Of a DNA stretch of 64,000 bases, positions 13,201 to 28,200 are shown one piece after another. The notes below the pieces were generated by a model. That model did not search any database and had not been told where the DNA came from. It saw only the letters and a program-made list of their open reading frames with translations. The DNA lies in the NCBI GenBank assembly GCA_963971405.1, contig OZ020488.1, positions 29,469,089-29,533,088 on the forward strand. Direction: 5' to 3'. The translations under genes were made by a program, and so were the position numbers. This DNA is from Psococerastis gibbosa (taxonomy: Eukaryota > Arthropoda > Insecta > Psocodea > Psocidae). Positions within the stretch are counted from its first letter, which is position 1. Each line of letters opens with the position of its first letter.

Positions 13201-16200
13201 CCCCTACAGTGGTGTAGAGGATGCCCCGGCAAGCCATTTTTCTTGTTGCTACAATTTAGGAAAATTTTTTATATTTCCATCAAAATTGTTTTTAAATAAT
13301 AATGAGTACAGTGCAGCCGGATTGAAAGTAGGCCAGTGAGCATTCTGCCCCCACTGCCTGTAATGGCCTTGAATGTAGAGGTCACTTACAGAAGAAAACG
13401 GCAGTGTAATCAGCAGTCTGTCTAATTTTGGAGAACATTCTTCTATTAACCCGTTCAATATGATCGGTGAGTTCCATGTTCTCAGGATGAGTAAGCCAGT
13501 CAAGAATTTCCTCATCGTCATCGATATCACCGTCATAATTTATGTATTTGCCCTTCCTGAAGTATGAAATTCCAGGAGTTTTCCGGTAGCCATATTTCTT
13601 TGCCATCAATTTATCACTGCATTTTACTATTTTGATCCCATACTCTGACGCTTCATCGTCAATGAGCTCAATGTGTCGAAGTATACGAGGAGCTTCTGCA
13701 TCTTCGTCGCTATCTAAAAGTACAGTAATTAAAAGAGGAAAAGGCTTATTGGCTCCAAGGCAAACAATTCTACAATAAATACCGGATAATATTCTGGTCT
13801 ATGCACTAAGGAGTCTTATTAGAGGAAGAGGAACAAATAACCTTTTGCCTTTAGGATGGTGATGGCAATTAATGCATCTGTATTTATCGTATAGGCTCAC
13901 AGTGAGTGTGCGGTCAAAACCATCTAATTTTATATTTTTAAGTAGACCTACTAGCTATATTAAGTAGGTCTACTGGCTAGGGGTGCACATGCAGCAACAA
14001 ATAACGTTTAGATAGGGTTCATTCATTGCAGTTAACCGAAATTTAGTATTTGGCATAACCGCCTACCATATACACTTTATCGTATTGAATTTGTAAATTT
14101 AAGCTAAGTGTCACTTACACCAGACAACAGCTAGAAATTCTTTTGTCTCAATGTACTCATACAAAGTCTCCCTATCAATGTCTTCAATGCTCTCATCCAT
14201 TTTCTGATCAACCATCCATTGAAGCACTTTGCTTTCGTCTAGGAGATCACCTGCAAAATGCAATAAAAAATAATTTGTGAACCAATTGCAATGCAATTGA
14301 GTACACTGATAATAAGATAATGAGAGCAAAAGTTCTGGCAAGGTTACGACTACATACTGTAAACTGTTGAGGTATGGTAACTTACCATGAGACAAGGATC
14401 AATTTTGCGGTTTACCAAAACTGAAAAATAAATTTTTATCGATAGAGAAATTAACTGGAATAAGAACTAAATGAGAATACATTTTTAACAATTATAACAA
14501 AGATTCGTTATGTAATGCCCAACATTCAACGCAATCAATTGCACAATTTGTGTAACAAAAACATTCGAGCACCTATCAGATTCACGCTCGTTTCTAGACT
14601 CAAGGTGAATAAATAGGCCATTAAGAATTGAAGTGAGAGAAAAAGAAAGATAGGAGTCCATAAGCATTTCCATAAAAAGGCTTTATTTTAAAAAATAGAT
14701 AAATATCGTCAAGGTCATTAACATAAAGGCACAATAAAGTACAGTAATTGACCAAACATGATATATTATTATATTTGAACGCTGGAAATACTTATGGATA
14801 TTACAAGAATTAAATTGTTAATATCTTATCTAAGTCAGTCGACGATAGCACAATATTATGACAAGTAAAGCGAGAATTAATAGTAGACTATTTAAAAGAA
14901 AACTAGAAGATATCTCATACAACAACTATAAAAAGTTAATTAAAATTAAGACTATGCAACATTTATGGGCGTTAATGATGCTTTAGGATAATGTAGAATA
15001 GAGAACATAATGATGCCTACTCCAGATTAGGGCTTTTTATTTGTAATTTATCGTCCCGCACATAATGTAGGTAACATTAGCCTAAGTGTACATAAAAGAC
15101 ATGCAATGCGAAGAATAGAATACGGTACATTGTTACGTATCCCAAAGGTGAACTCACCTATCTCTGGTAAAGTGGGAAAAATAAAAATAAATAAACAAAA
15201 CCTCCATTGTATTTTGTAATGTTTTTTAGTTCCTTTTTTATTTAAATTTCAATTTTTCAGACAATTCCCACTTACCACAAATAAGTCAGTGTATATTAAT
15301 AACTATTGAAATCGTAACTAAAATGTACATATTTTTGAGTTCACGTTTTAACTATAATAACAATGTTCTGTTACAAATGATCACCGCAAACTACCATATG
15401 AGCACATTCAATTCTACGGTTTGAAGACATGGCCACAGGTCAGCGGTAGAATGTTTAGGAACAACGGTAGGCGACCGTTCCAATGGCTGACATACTATAT
15501 CAGCGATTGGGATTGAGTTTTGTGAAGCAAATTATTTATATTACTAATTTTAATAGTTTATTTTTAATAATGATTCCGATATTGCTTTTCTGTTATCTGT
15601 ACAGACTACAACCTCCAAAATTGAAATGGTGTTAGATTAGCTTTCAAAACTACAAAAGATATACCTACATGCTGTAATAATTTTGGTTGGGTATTATTTG
15701 TACAATTTGCTTTCTACCTTGAAAAATAAAAAAAATAAAAATAGCCGTATGAAATTTAAATACAGCGAACTTAAAAGCTCCAGAGTCAGATATTGTCAGT
15801 CAGATAAAGTCAGATACATAAATTGTTTTAGTTTATGAGCATTTTATATAATTCTTTACGGACAGTTTAGCCTTTTGTCTTTCTAAGTTTGCCTTCTTAA
15901 GAGGGGGTTTCTTTTCAAGGAACCATAGTTTTTACATTATTATTATCAGTTGTCGTTGTAGCTCACAGCATTTTGATACTATATTCACTTTTTGAGCGAC
16001 TGAAAGTTCCATATACAGTATGTAAGATACATATATCCCTTAGTATCGCTATAGTTGGCGAGTATACTTTAGTAACTACCTACTGTATCTAATAAATTTA
16101 TTGTACTATTCAGTAATCACAATTGAAGCCCATGAAAATTGGGCTAATTTTTTTTATTAAATACCTAACGAACCCAATGACATCATAACTTCAGAGCTTT

Positions 16201-19200
16201 TGTAATGAAATGTGGGCGAATCATAATAATAAATATCCAATTGATTAATATGAGTAGATTGTAAGACATCTCGTTTCTCGTAGCATATATTGATATTTGT
16301 ACGTCCAGTGTCTTATTTTGGTTTTGAAATACGAAATAGAAGTTCATAGGACTTGTAAAGATGGCAGATGTCAGAATGCTGATGGGAGCACTATTAATAA
16401 CAATAATTAATAGGTGTGTAACTGCCAGAGAACATCATCCTACCGTTCAGGAAATTTCTCTAACCTTTAGAACTTCTACAATTAGAACAATCTAACTCAT
16501 TTTATGGAAGTAAATTTCATTCAGGAAGACATAGTCAATGTCCCAATTACTAATGCTTTTATATAAAAAAAAAAAAAAGATTACTCGTGACTTTGTGGTA
16601 TTTCATGTTAATGAACCAACAATGATGATTGTAAGTTGTAGGCGGATTTTTTCTTTCTCACAAGCATTTTATAATAGAACATAACTTAGAACAATGCATC
16701 TATTGGAGAAAAACTAGAAACTTGCCTACATTGGGTTCGGGTTGCCTGAAGAAGAGGCACAAGCTAGATGCAATGAAAATACCTTGAGAGTAAAATACTG
16801 GTAGCTTGTTAATGGAGAGAAAGTATGAGTCGCGTCTCGAGATCCAATCGAACAGAGGATTCTTTGGTTACCACCACCAGACATATTTACCACCATTACC
16901 AATCTTCTTCTTCCCAGATTTCGCAAGCTTCTCAACATTCTTGATAGGTAACAGGGCAGATGACTTAGAACCCGAAGCCTCATTTTCTTTCCTTGCGTTC
17001 TTTTGAGTTGTTGTTTTGGGAGTTTCGGACTCTGCCGCTGTCGACTTCTTTCCTTTTACTGCTGATTCCTTGGTAGCTCTTGGTATTTTCGTATCCTTTT
17101 TGAGTTGGGTCGGGCAGCATTGGAACGGTTCGTAGGAAACTTTCGGGATAACAGTCTTGCCCCCAAGGCCAATGATGAAGCATCCATCGCCTGCAGCAAT
17201 TAAAAAAATAAATGTATTTTAAGTGTTATATCGTGTGGTTGGAGGAACATATAAAAAGTCTTTTACTCTCACTTATTTTTTTGATATGCCAAGATAACTG
17301 AAAATCCTTTATTTACAACAGTCCCAAGCTACTCTCTTATCGATTGTTAGTGACTATCTGACATAGAAGGATTCACACATAGGCTACACACGTGAGATTG
17401 AAAAGATGTAGGGCAAGGTAAGCTCCAGTGTCCTGTGTTTTTTTTATTTAAATTGCTGCAGACGAAGGCCCATGCATGGAAAAGGTCAGTACAGGTTAAA
17501 TCATGAGAGCAACATAGATAGACATACAAATCTCAACTTTAACTGAATAACAAATCAGATACGCCGATAGATATAAAGTAAAGAGAAGTTATCAATTAAA
17601 ACCACATAATACAATAGCCTAAGTTTAAAAAATAATCTTATGCTTTTTATTTCCCAACGGGTGCAATATTCAATACGTTCCATAACCAGCCAATATAATA
17701 AACCTAGTTCTCGATAAATATTGATAATTGCACTAAACGAAATGAAAAACGCTAAAAAAAAGCAGTTGGATATTTGTATGCCTATGCTAGAAGCTAAATG
17801 ATAACTAAAAGCTGCAAAAGTTTTTATCGCAGTTGGAGGAGGAGGTGGCGAGATGAAGGGGTTTCTTGAAGGTTCTAATATCCAATTTTAATGGAAGACT
17901 ACCTTTACAGTTTCCATCGCATTTTTCGTCATCGTTCGTTTTTAGTTCTTCTCGTGTGTCATCTGGGTCGAAAACATTGAACACATTAAAGATGCTGTAG
18001 AAGTTATAGTCTGAGTCTAATTCTAAATCTTCATCTTCGTTATTTCTATCATCGTCGCCCTCTAACTGTTCTTTAATATCGTCGTGTTCCTTGACATTTC
18101 TTGATCGACTAGACTTGATATCAATGTCATCCTTAATTTTCTCCAATTTCATTTTATTATTTGTATTTGCATGCTTGGAATGAACATTTTTGGCGCTGTC
18201 ATGATCATTCCTATCGCCGTCAGCTATCCTATTTCGTGAAGATTTTTTCCCAGTAATCGTCTGAAAGTGGCCTCTGAAGCCTTTACTATGAGAATCCTCC
18301 TCATCGAGTCCATCATTATCGGAATCATCGTTGTTCTCCTCAGAATTATCATTGTCTTCTACGGAATTGTCATCTGAGCCATTATTCTCATCTTTGGAAC
18401 TGATATCATCCTTACTCTTTCTATCAGCCTTCTTCTTTAACGCACCGGCGTTAGAAGAAGTATATTTTTTCCCAATTGAGTTTCGGATGATTTGACCCTT
18501 GTACGCCACGAAAGTGTCTGCTTCACCTTCATGACTGCTACCAATATCATAACCTTCATCATTAGCGATGTCATTTTCATCCTCCTCTTCATCATCATCA
18601 TCGTCATCATCATCATCTTCATCGTCATCATCATCATTATCATCAACGTCTACAGCGTTGCGCAAACCCTTTAAATGCTCATCATCCCCATCATCATCAT
18701 CATCATTGGAATCTCCGTCACCTTCGTCATCGTCCTCATCATCGTCCTCGTCATCAGCCTCTTCTTTTTCATTTGACCACACTTTATCAGTAATTTTTCT
18801 TTTCCAATGTGAAAAGAACCCTTCTGAACTGTCGCCACCATCCCTCCCAAGTTCAGTGTTGTCGGTGCTATCATCGTCGTCTTCTTCAGAATCACCTGAA
18901 CGAAAGTTTGGTTAGCAAAACAAGCAGTGAACCAATGAGTGAAAGTGCAAAACAGGACAAGTACCACAAAAATGCTTTTGTTACACATTTTAATGGAGGC
19001 ATGGAATTGACTGATAAAATACAAGGTTTGAGACTTCAGCGAAATTTTACAAGTATTAAAAAATGGCGTAAATTTCGAGGAAATCCTCGGTTACTGGTTT
19101 CAGCTTGAAAGCTGTCATATTGCTTTGGCAACGTTAAGTAGGTACAATATGTTACTATGTGTTAAATGCTTCAGTAAACCACTGACTACCATAAGAAAAC

Positions 19201-22200
19201 CTCTTACTTTTTTGCTCGACAAGCCAGTCCAGAACCTTTCCCTCATTCTTAAGATCACCTATAAAATAAAGCGAATCAATTGCTGTTGAATTATAGTGAA
19301 TAGAAAAAGAACGTTGTAGTCTACTATATACTATAACATGTGTTTTTAGTAATACAATATAATGAAACTTTCGTGTATCTGTGGAGAAATTACTTAATGA
19401 AGACACATATACCTCTTCCTTATTGTCATACATACTTTATAAACCTAAGCATGTGGAGTATGTAAAATAATAGGTATGTGTTAGTGAAAGAACTACGCGA
19501 GCGTAAAATAAATGTTCACATTTTTCGTTCAGTTTCGGTACTTGTTTATTATAATAAGTTATTGTAATATTGATAGATTACATGGCCTAGCTTCTTGTAT
19601 GTTTAGGCTAATTTGTGACAGGGGGGTAGGTAGTTGTGGGGTATAATATCTTAAAAACGAAGATACCGCCCACGAATACGCCCCACACTATCGCTCACTT
19701 TTTCAAAAATATCGTTCACTAGGATGACGGGCAAGGGATATTACAACGCCGCATGGGCCCATTTGCTCCTAAGGGACGCCAAAATGTATCAAACCGTTCC
19801 CTCTTCATCATTTGTCTCAGAAGCACTATTCTCTGATATTGGTCCATCAGCTAAGCCTGGTCGCCATTCATGCAGATATAACCATTACCCCCAAAAACCA
19901 CAGTAATATTATGTTTTTATAATTTTACCCCCATAAAGTTCATAGTCCCTAAAATGTTTTCTATTCCCTTATTCTCATTACAATGCAAGAATTTGAAAAT
20001 AAATATATATGTTATAATACGTTATAATTAACACTTACCGTCATACATAATAGGAACCCCCGTTTCGTAATAGACTAAAGCAGGGAAGCTGAAAATGCCA
20101 ATCTCAGATGCGAGTTTGGAGTCCTTAGATTTGACAAACTGGATGCCATGTTTGTCAGTGTCATCATCAATGGTCTCTAATTCTTCGAGCACTGCCTCAG
20201 ATTTTTCGCTGTTGTCATCTTAAAATAATTTAAATCAATTAAAGAGAGATTTCAAGACATCAAGATTATCTTTCATATATCCTACGTAACCATTCAGTAG
20301 TTAGTACAACTTACAGAAAAAAACTGCCAAGTGCTCAACATCATTTATCAAAACTTGTAGAGTCTTTCTGTCGACACTTTCTATAACGTCAGGAGTTTTC
20401 TCATAGAGTTCCAAAACCCAATCCAAAATTGGTTCTTCTCGCATAAGATCACCCTGGTAGATGGTTCGGAATTTGTTGCGATAAAACACGAGACTGGGGA
20501 GTGCGGTTAAGTCATATTCTTTTTGTATATTTTCATCTGATGTTTTAACAAAATTAATATCTTTCTCTTCGCATTCATCGTCTATATTTTCCAGCTCTTG
20601 AATAATTTTGTGACTCTTTTTATCACCTTCAACATCTAAAATAAGGAAATGAATATAAGCATACATTTAAGAAATTAGTTTGGTTTTGAAAACCCTTATT
20701 TTACTCGTAAATTGCTGATCATGGTCAAAGGTTAGTACTTTACATGTACCTATACAATCGTACAGTTTGCACATTCATTGTACGTAGACACAACTGTTGG
20801 CCTGAACATCACATATACACAAACAATAATTGTATTAATGATTAATTATTAATCATTCTTACTTACAAAAGAAAACAACAACAAATGCATTTTCAGCAAT
20901 GATTTTATCTAACATTTTAGAATTGACTTCTTCTATGCGTCCAGGAATTTCTAATGTTTCCTCATCCGTAATCCAAGCTAAGACTTCATCCTCATCCTCA
21001 ATATCACCTAGAAAAACAATCAATTCATTATAATTCAGACGTTACGGCTGTTACAAATTTTCAAATATTCTACTTTACGATTCGCAACTTTGTAACTCAC
21101 CAGAATACACCATAGGGATTTTGTTTCTGAAGAAAACTAAAGCTGGAAACTCCTTGACACCATTTTTCTTTGCAAATGGTGTGTCTTCTGTAGTGACAAA
21201 AATTATACCAGCTTCGTCAAGTTCATCATCGATGTTTTCGAGTTCTTCTAAAATCTTCTCGCAATCTTCATCTTCATTCTCATCACAAGGACCAGCTGCA
21301 ATTGGCGTAAGCATGTTAGTTAAATACCGTACTGTTATGATCATATTCTAATCTGTTATTAAATAAAATACAAAAGAGTCTACAATAAATCAATAGACAC
21401 TATTGTCAAATGTAGTATAGTGTACGTCAAATTAATAAATCGTATGATTGTTGTTTATGTGATGGAAATTTACCTATTAAAAAAAGCTTAATTTAGTAGG
21501 TACTTACAAAAGAATGCTACAACATACTCATGCTCAGAAATCAAATCCTTAAGAATTTCATCCGTGACTTCTTCTATTGTTGCTGAGGCCTTCTGTTCAA
21601 TAAGCCAATCCAGAACCTCATTTTCATTCAATAGGTCTCCTGTGAAACAGGTAAACAATTGTGGTTAAATTAATTATTCACCAAATACCGTAAAAATAGT
21701 AGTCTGAATTAGGAGATCATAAAATTTATACCAGTACAAGCATATAAGTGGCTTACCTTCGTATATGGCTGGAAGTTTGTTCTCAAAGTAGACAAGAGTT
21801 GGAAGTTCGTCAATTCCATATTCCTTGTACGTCTCATCATCATCCATCTTAACCATGACAATATCAGCCTTCTCTAGATCATCGTCTATGTTCTCCAACT
21901 CATTTAACACTATTAAGTCTTGCTTGTCCTCTTTATTGTCTGAAACAAATTAAATTAACTGTCATATGTATTTTTTTATTTAACAAAATATGCCTACTAT
22001 TATTTTATTTATATTATTATTATTTTAATTATATTATTATTATTTTCCTTATATCATAGTATGTTATGCCTGTACCATAACTACATAACTTACTGTGCGC
22101 TTCTTAGAAAAATGATCTATGACTTGCCTGTGCAGTACAACAACAGTACCTACATACTGTTTGCACATCTTTGAACAGCGGTTAATATAACAATGCATTG

Positions 22201-25200
22201 CACACTGCTCTCTGCATTATTTTATCATTATATTAGCATCACCCAAATAGTTTTTATTTTTTTTTTCTGAATACACACAATACAATTGCATATTGTATCC
22301 CATATGATTTTTTTAAATTTTTGTGAATTTGTGGGATATGTCTAATCTTAGCTATAGTAATATTGTAGTATTTGTAATATGAGCAGATTGGAATCATCAT
22401 GAAAAATGATATTCCTTCGAAACAGAAACTGTCTTGATGATTGGATTGATTGCCTTTTATCATAACATAGATTTACATGTCCATATAAAGTAGCCTACAT
22501 ACTGTATATCCTACCATAATTACTTACTGTAAACAGATATGAAACACTTACAAAATAAAACAGCCAAGTAAGGGGCCTTCTCCAAAATTTTGTCCATCAT
22601 TTCGTTTGTTATTTCAGCGATCTCGCTGTGTTTCTTCTGACGAACGAGCCATTTCAAAATTTCTTCTTCATTTAATAGATCTCCTTCGTAAACATGGGGG
22701 ATTCGCCTTTCGAAATATACCAAAGTTGGCAGTTCTTCAATCCCATACTCTCGAGCCTCTGCGTCATTGTCTATCTTTACAAAAGCTATATTGTTTTTAT
22801 CACAATCATCGTCAATATTTTCAAGTTCTACTAACACCTTTTGACTGGCTTTCTGATCTTTGTCATCTGAAATAAAAACAATAAAATAAAGGAAAAATAC
22901 CGTCGATTGCAATAGAAATATTAAAATGAGGAGCATTGGTATGTAATCGCCTCATTTGAATCGTAATTTTTATCTTGTTAAGTACTTAATTGGAAATACC
23001 ATACCTTGCTGTATGTAAACAGGGCGGAAGCTGTGAACGTAATTATCAATGCTACTAGTAGAAACATCAACTGGCAATTTCACCTGAAGTTTGCCGGCGG
23101 GTAGGCGTTTTCTAATTCTGCTAATACATTATATTGTAATAGTACCGTACCCAGTACATAGACCAAAGTTCCATACTTACCATTAATATGACAAAGCATA
23201 AAATTGAAATAGCTTACACACTAATTATTAAAAAGTATAATTAAATTTAATACAACTGTTATTAACTTACAAAATAAAACAGCCAAGTTTGGCATCTTAT
23301 CGATCAACATATCCAACATTTCATCAGTGACATCCTCTATTTCGTCACTGTGTTGTTGGTGTTCTAACCATTTTAATACTTTTTCCTCTTCTTCCAAACT
23401 GCCTTCATAAACAAGAGGAATGCCTTTTTCGAAATAAATTAGCGCGGGAACGCTATCGATTCCATATTCTGCTGCCTCTTCAGCATTATCAATTTTTACG
23501 AAAATGATTCCATGTTTGTCGCATTCATCGTCGATATTTTCGAGTTCGTTGAGGACTCTCTGAGATTTTCTATCATTGTTATCATCTAAAAACGACAAAA
23601 TATACCTCACTGTATTCAGCGAAAATAAATAGGAAGACCCAAAAGACCAATATTGCCATTTGAAGCTCTACATAGGTCTATGACAGAATAAGCAAAAGTA
23701 ATGAAGGAGCACAATAACATGGAGATTGTAAAAAAGTCTCACTACAATTAAAAGAAAAATACCTACAAAACAGTACAGCCAATGTTTTTCCTTCTTTAAT
23801 CATTTTATCAAGCATCTCATCGGTAACATCTTCTATCTCATCACTTTCGAGCTGGGAGACGAGCCATTCAAAGATCTCATCTTCGTTCTCAAGGTCGCCA
23901 TCATACACATTTGGTATCTCTTTCTCAAAGTAGACTAGGGCTGGAACATCATCAATGCCAAACTCTTTGGCTGCGGCTGGGTCATCAATTTTAACGAACT
24001 GGATCCCTTGCTTGTCACAGTCGTCGTCGATCTTCTCCAACTCTGCCAGAACTTGCATTGAGTCCTCATCGTCGTTGTCGTCTGAAAGTAAGATTTTTCA
24101 GCATGGGATGAACCACAAATAAAGAAAAGTGTTCGATATAGCATTTGTAATCAAACGGTGGACGGTAGATATTTCGATCCACGCCAAAATCCGTTTGGAA
24201 TAACTTTTTTAAGACTTGATAAAAAGTACAAAGCTTTTGCGGTAAATTTGTATATTACCACTTAACATTTTATATCTACGTGTATAATAATACCTATCTA
24301 AAAATATAAAGATACAGGATAGCCTAAGTCTGCGGATTGAATAGTCTGCGTCTCGATTAAGTAGGTTCGGTAATTCTGTCTTTTGCATGTAGTCTTCAAA
24401 AGACTAAGTTATTCTTAGATGTTTATAGCCTTGGATCGGGAAATCTTGGATTATTTACCCAACGCGTTTGAGGAAATCATGAAAAATACGCGGCTGAATC
24501 ATTTACATTTCTGTACTGCACATATGATCCATAAACTCGTCATCTTGAAAAAAAAAAAAATATGGGCCTAGTAACTTTTAGAAAAAGACATATCCGCTTT
24601 TGTCCAGCTATAGTTGTTATAGCTATAGTTGTATAGGTCTAGTGACAAAATTAATGTGAGCCTCCTATAAAATTTAATGTCACACGTGCGATGCAGCATA
24701 TCGCACTTGCAAAAACTGAATTTAGATAATCAAGTATGACACGATAGCTCAGAATCGAAAGCACATTACTGGTAGAGAGAATCCGAAGTTAGTCACAGTT
24801 TTGATGGACAAAATCCCTTTCGGCTCTGGCCGAACAGGTGTAGTGAGATTCCATACAAGTGCAGATCCTGCTTTTCCTCTATACTACGCTATGTACACAG
24901 ATAAAAATAAAAAATACTTCATTTCTTCCCCAACCACAACATCAACACACAAAACACTCTTGTGTTTTCGAACTACAATGACGACTATGAGCTTCTACCT
25001 ATCAAATTATTATCACTTTGACTGGACACAGTCTTGAAATCGTTGATTTGTCGCAAAAAGTGTTGAAAATCATTGTCGTAGATAATAATACGGGCTTTCA
25101 TTAGTATTTTATTTGATTCCTCTGTGACCAATATTAACTGAGATATGAATTATATAAGGTTTAAATTGGCCGCCATCTTGGAACTAAATAGTGATTCTAG

Positions 25201-28200
25201 CGGGTTAACAAACTCGATCAAGACTTATGTATAATCAATTTTTGTGCCAAATTTCATCAAAATCGGAAAATATTTGCGGAAGTTATAGTGTTTCCTTAAA
25301 TCGATATGTACATGCTTACATACACACATACACCTATATATGTACATAGGTATATATATAATATGTATGTGACTTTTTGAACGGAGGGTGGTTTTAGGCT
25401 AGGGGGTAATGAAATGAAAAGTTGTGAAGAAATTTTTTGAAAGCCGAACATTGGTTGCCGTCTCAATAGGTAAATGAATCTCCCTAATAAACAAAAAGGA
25501 AAAAAGAAAAACTTTTTGACGGTGGCTTCTCGGAGAATGCCAAGGTTGAGAAAGTGCGGGATTGGTTTGGCGGTTGTCCCATCTCCTAAAGTACCCGGCT
25601 GCTATTCTTGTATGACTCATCCCGTACGGTACAATATAACAGTAACCTAACTTAGGCTACAGCTGAATAAAAACGGTAAATGAACATATAATAGTTTCGA
25701 AAGTCAAGGCATACATTACAATATACTCGCATTAAATATGAATGTAGGCTAGCAGTAAATTTGAAATATTAACTAGGCTACAATTCTCTAAATGTACAAT
25801 TATGTACCATATCACAATATTGGAGTCCTTAATCGGGAAAAAAAGATATATGCAAAAATTTCGCCAAAAATTTTGGCAGTAGGCAGGTACATACTTACGT
25901 ACATACTTTGTGAAAATTTCAAAGCAATCTTCATTCGAAATTTTAAACTTACAGAAAAGCACGACTAGGTTATCAATATTGCTGATAAGGGTGTTGAGAG
26001 ACTTTGCGGTTACATCTTCAATTACATCCTCTTCATCTCCTGTCGACTTATTTTGCACCAACCACTCTAAAACATCTTCTTCTCTGGTGAGTTCACCTGC
26101 AACAGCCATCAGAGATTCTAATTCCAGTAACTGCATATATTTTACTGGCCTCAAATCACTAATAACCAGTTTAGCAGCGATCGATGGGTTAGGTTAGAGA
26201 GATGATGTTTTTGAATCGAACTTACCTGTAACATCTTGCAATATAACAGATTTTGCAACTTTGTTGAGAGGCTCCCTGGACGCGTTAAGGTAGAGAGAAT
26301 ATAAAGTGAATTGTAGGTTTATTTTAGACCTATTTCATTTTAGACAAGACAACATAGTGACTAATGAATAATTAGCCTACAATTATACATGCATGGGGTA
26401 ATGCGATTCTATCATATGTTACAAATTTGACCAGATATGGCGAGGACATAATCCTGATTAACTGATTTCGGATTCATAAAGTTTAGCATACCTAATGGTA
26501 TTTCATGCTGGAATGAAGATAAATTGACACAAACTGTTTACAGGACAGGACCTACGAAAAAATCTTAAGATTTTTTTTTTAATTAGCTTGTACTTACTTT
26601 CATATATTATGGGAATTTGGTGACGATAGTAAACAAGCCGTGGGAGCTCGCCCAAATTGTATTCTTCAGCTAAATCTTCATCTTGGATTTTTACAAAGCC
26701 GATACCCAACTGATCAGCTTCGTCATCAATGTTTTCTAATTCTTGCAAAGCCTTTGAACACTTCTTGCATGCTGGTTTAACTATAGGTATCAAATCAAAG
26801 TACTATTAGGTTATTACCCCTTGTAATAACATACAGTAAGTTATTCGAGAATAAGTCTGAATAAGTTAAACAAAAAACATGAATATAATAAGAGATGTAG
26901 ATTCGACTGGTTTATTCAATAAAATCAAAAGTGTATGTACAAATTATATTTGCCCAGCGTAAACTTGTCATTGTGAACCAGTAGCTAGACTTGGGAGAGG
27001 GCCAATGACATTCGAAAAATTCTTTGAATCAACCGCCAATTTTTGACGGGTTAAATTTTAATTAATTAAATCAAGGAAGTAGTTTTGAGTATGAGATAGC
27101 CAGCTAAACTCTCCGATATACAATAACATAAGGTCAAGTTAAATACTAGTATTTTGATTTTCATTATGTTGAAATCTGTTGTTGTTAGGGATATTCACAC
27201 GGAACAACTTTGAAGAAAAAACAGGTGAAATAAAATGCAATTCTGGGGTGTTGTCTTAGTGGAAGGCTAACTCCAAAAAATTTCAACCATAGCCAGGGTG
27301 GTCAGAAATTTTGTGTCGCCGCCGTCTGCATTCAGACGGTGAGGCTATATTTTGAAAAGCTGCATTGACATTAGTTCAATAAGAAAGCAGAAGAGTCTGC
27401 GACTGCAATATGCATTCAGTCTTAGATTAAGAATAAGACCTTAGTCCGGGGTATTCAGGTAGTAGGTACGATATACATTGGGTAGCCTACTACAGTGGTG
27501 ATCAAAAATGTTATTAATATTGTGGCATAAAACAAATTAACATACCTAAGCTACCTCTATTTTATCCTATCCGACTCAGCTACAATAATTCAGCCATATT
27601 GAAACCTATAATAATAATCAGGGACCTCAGCTTATAAATAAAAGGTAAATATACTTTGCGTTTTACCTGTCCCACACTCATTCCCGCGTCCCACCTCGAG
27701 GACGAGAAATCTATTTATGCTTTGGAATGGGGCACGAGACGGGACATGGTAAAACTTGCGAGATAACCTAAGGGGTGGGTACGGGTTTCATTACCATTAT
27801 TAAATTTTAAGACCGTAGAGTTAGTGACGATACAAGAACTAGAATTGCGAATGCCACGTTTATACACACCAAAATTAGGCTATAATACAACTTATTTCTG
27901 AGTGGGTTTTCGAAATCTGATACGATTCCATAAGTTTGATTTTTTTTGTGATTTATAGTGGATATATGTAGTATGTAGAAGGCGCAATGAATATACTTTA
28001 TGCTGTAGATTTTACCATTATATAGTATATTAGGAAAATGAAAGTGATTTGGAAGAAGTTTATACAGGTCAAGTCATTACAAACAGAAAAGGGGCGTGCA
28101 AACGTATACAACTCAACACAGACAAAATTGTTAAAACATATACGGAATAGAGGAAAATAATATAGGTAGTATGTATAAAGGGTAGGTCATTGTGTATTCT

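Noticed and set aside
18568..18915. Serine-rich plus-strand ORF
   Set aside because: It is the antisense of the aspartate (GAT/GAC) runs of exon 17; the minus-strand frame continues from exon 16 and explains it.
21480..24081. Tandem similar blocks read as a simple DNA tandem repeat
   Set aside because: The similarity is at protein level between exons of repeated thioredoxin units, separated by unrelated introns.
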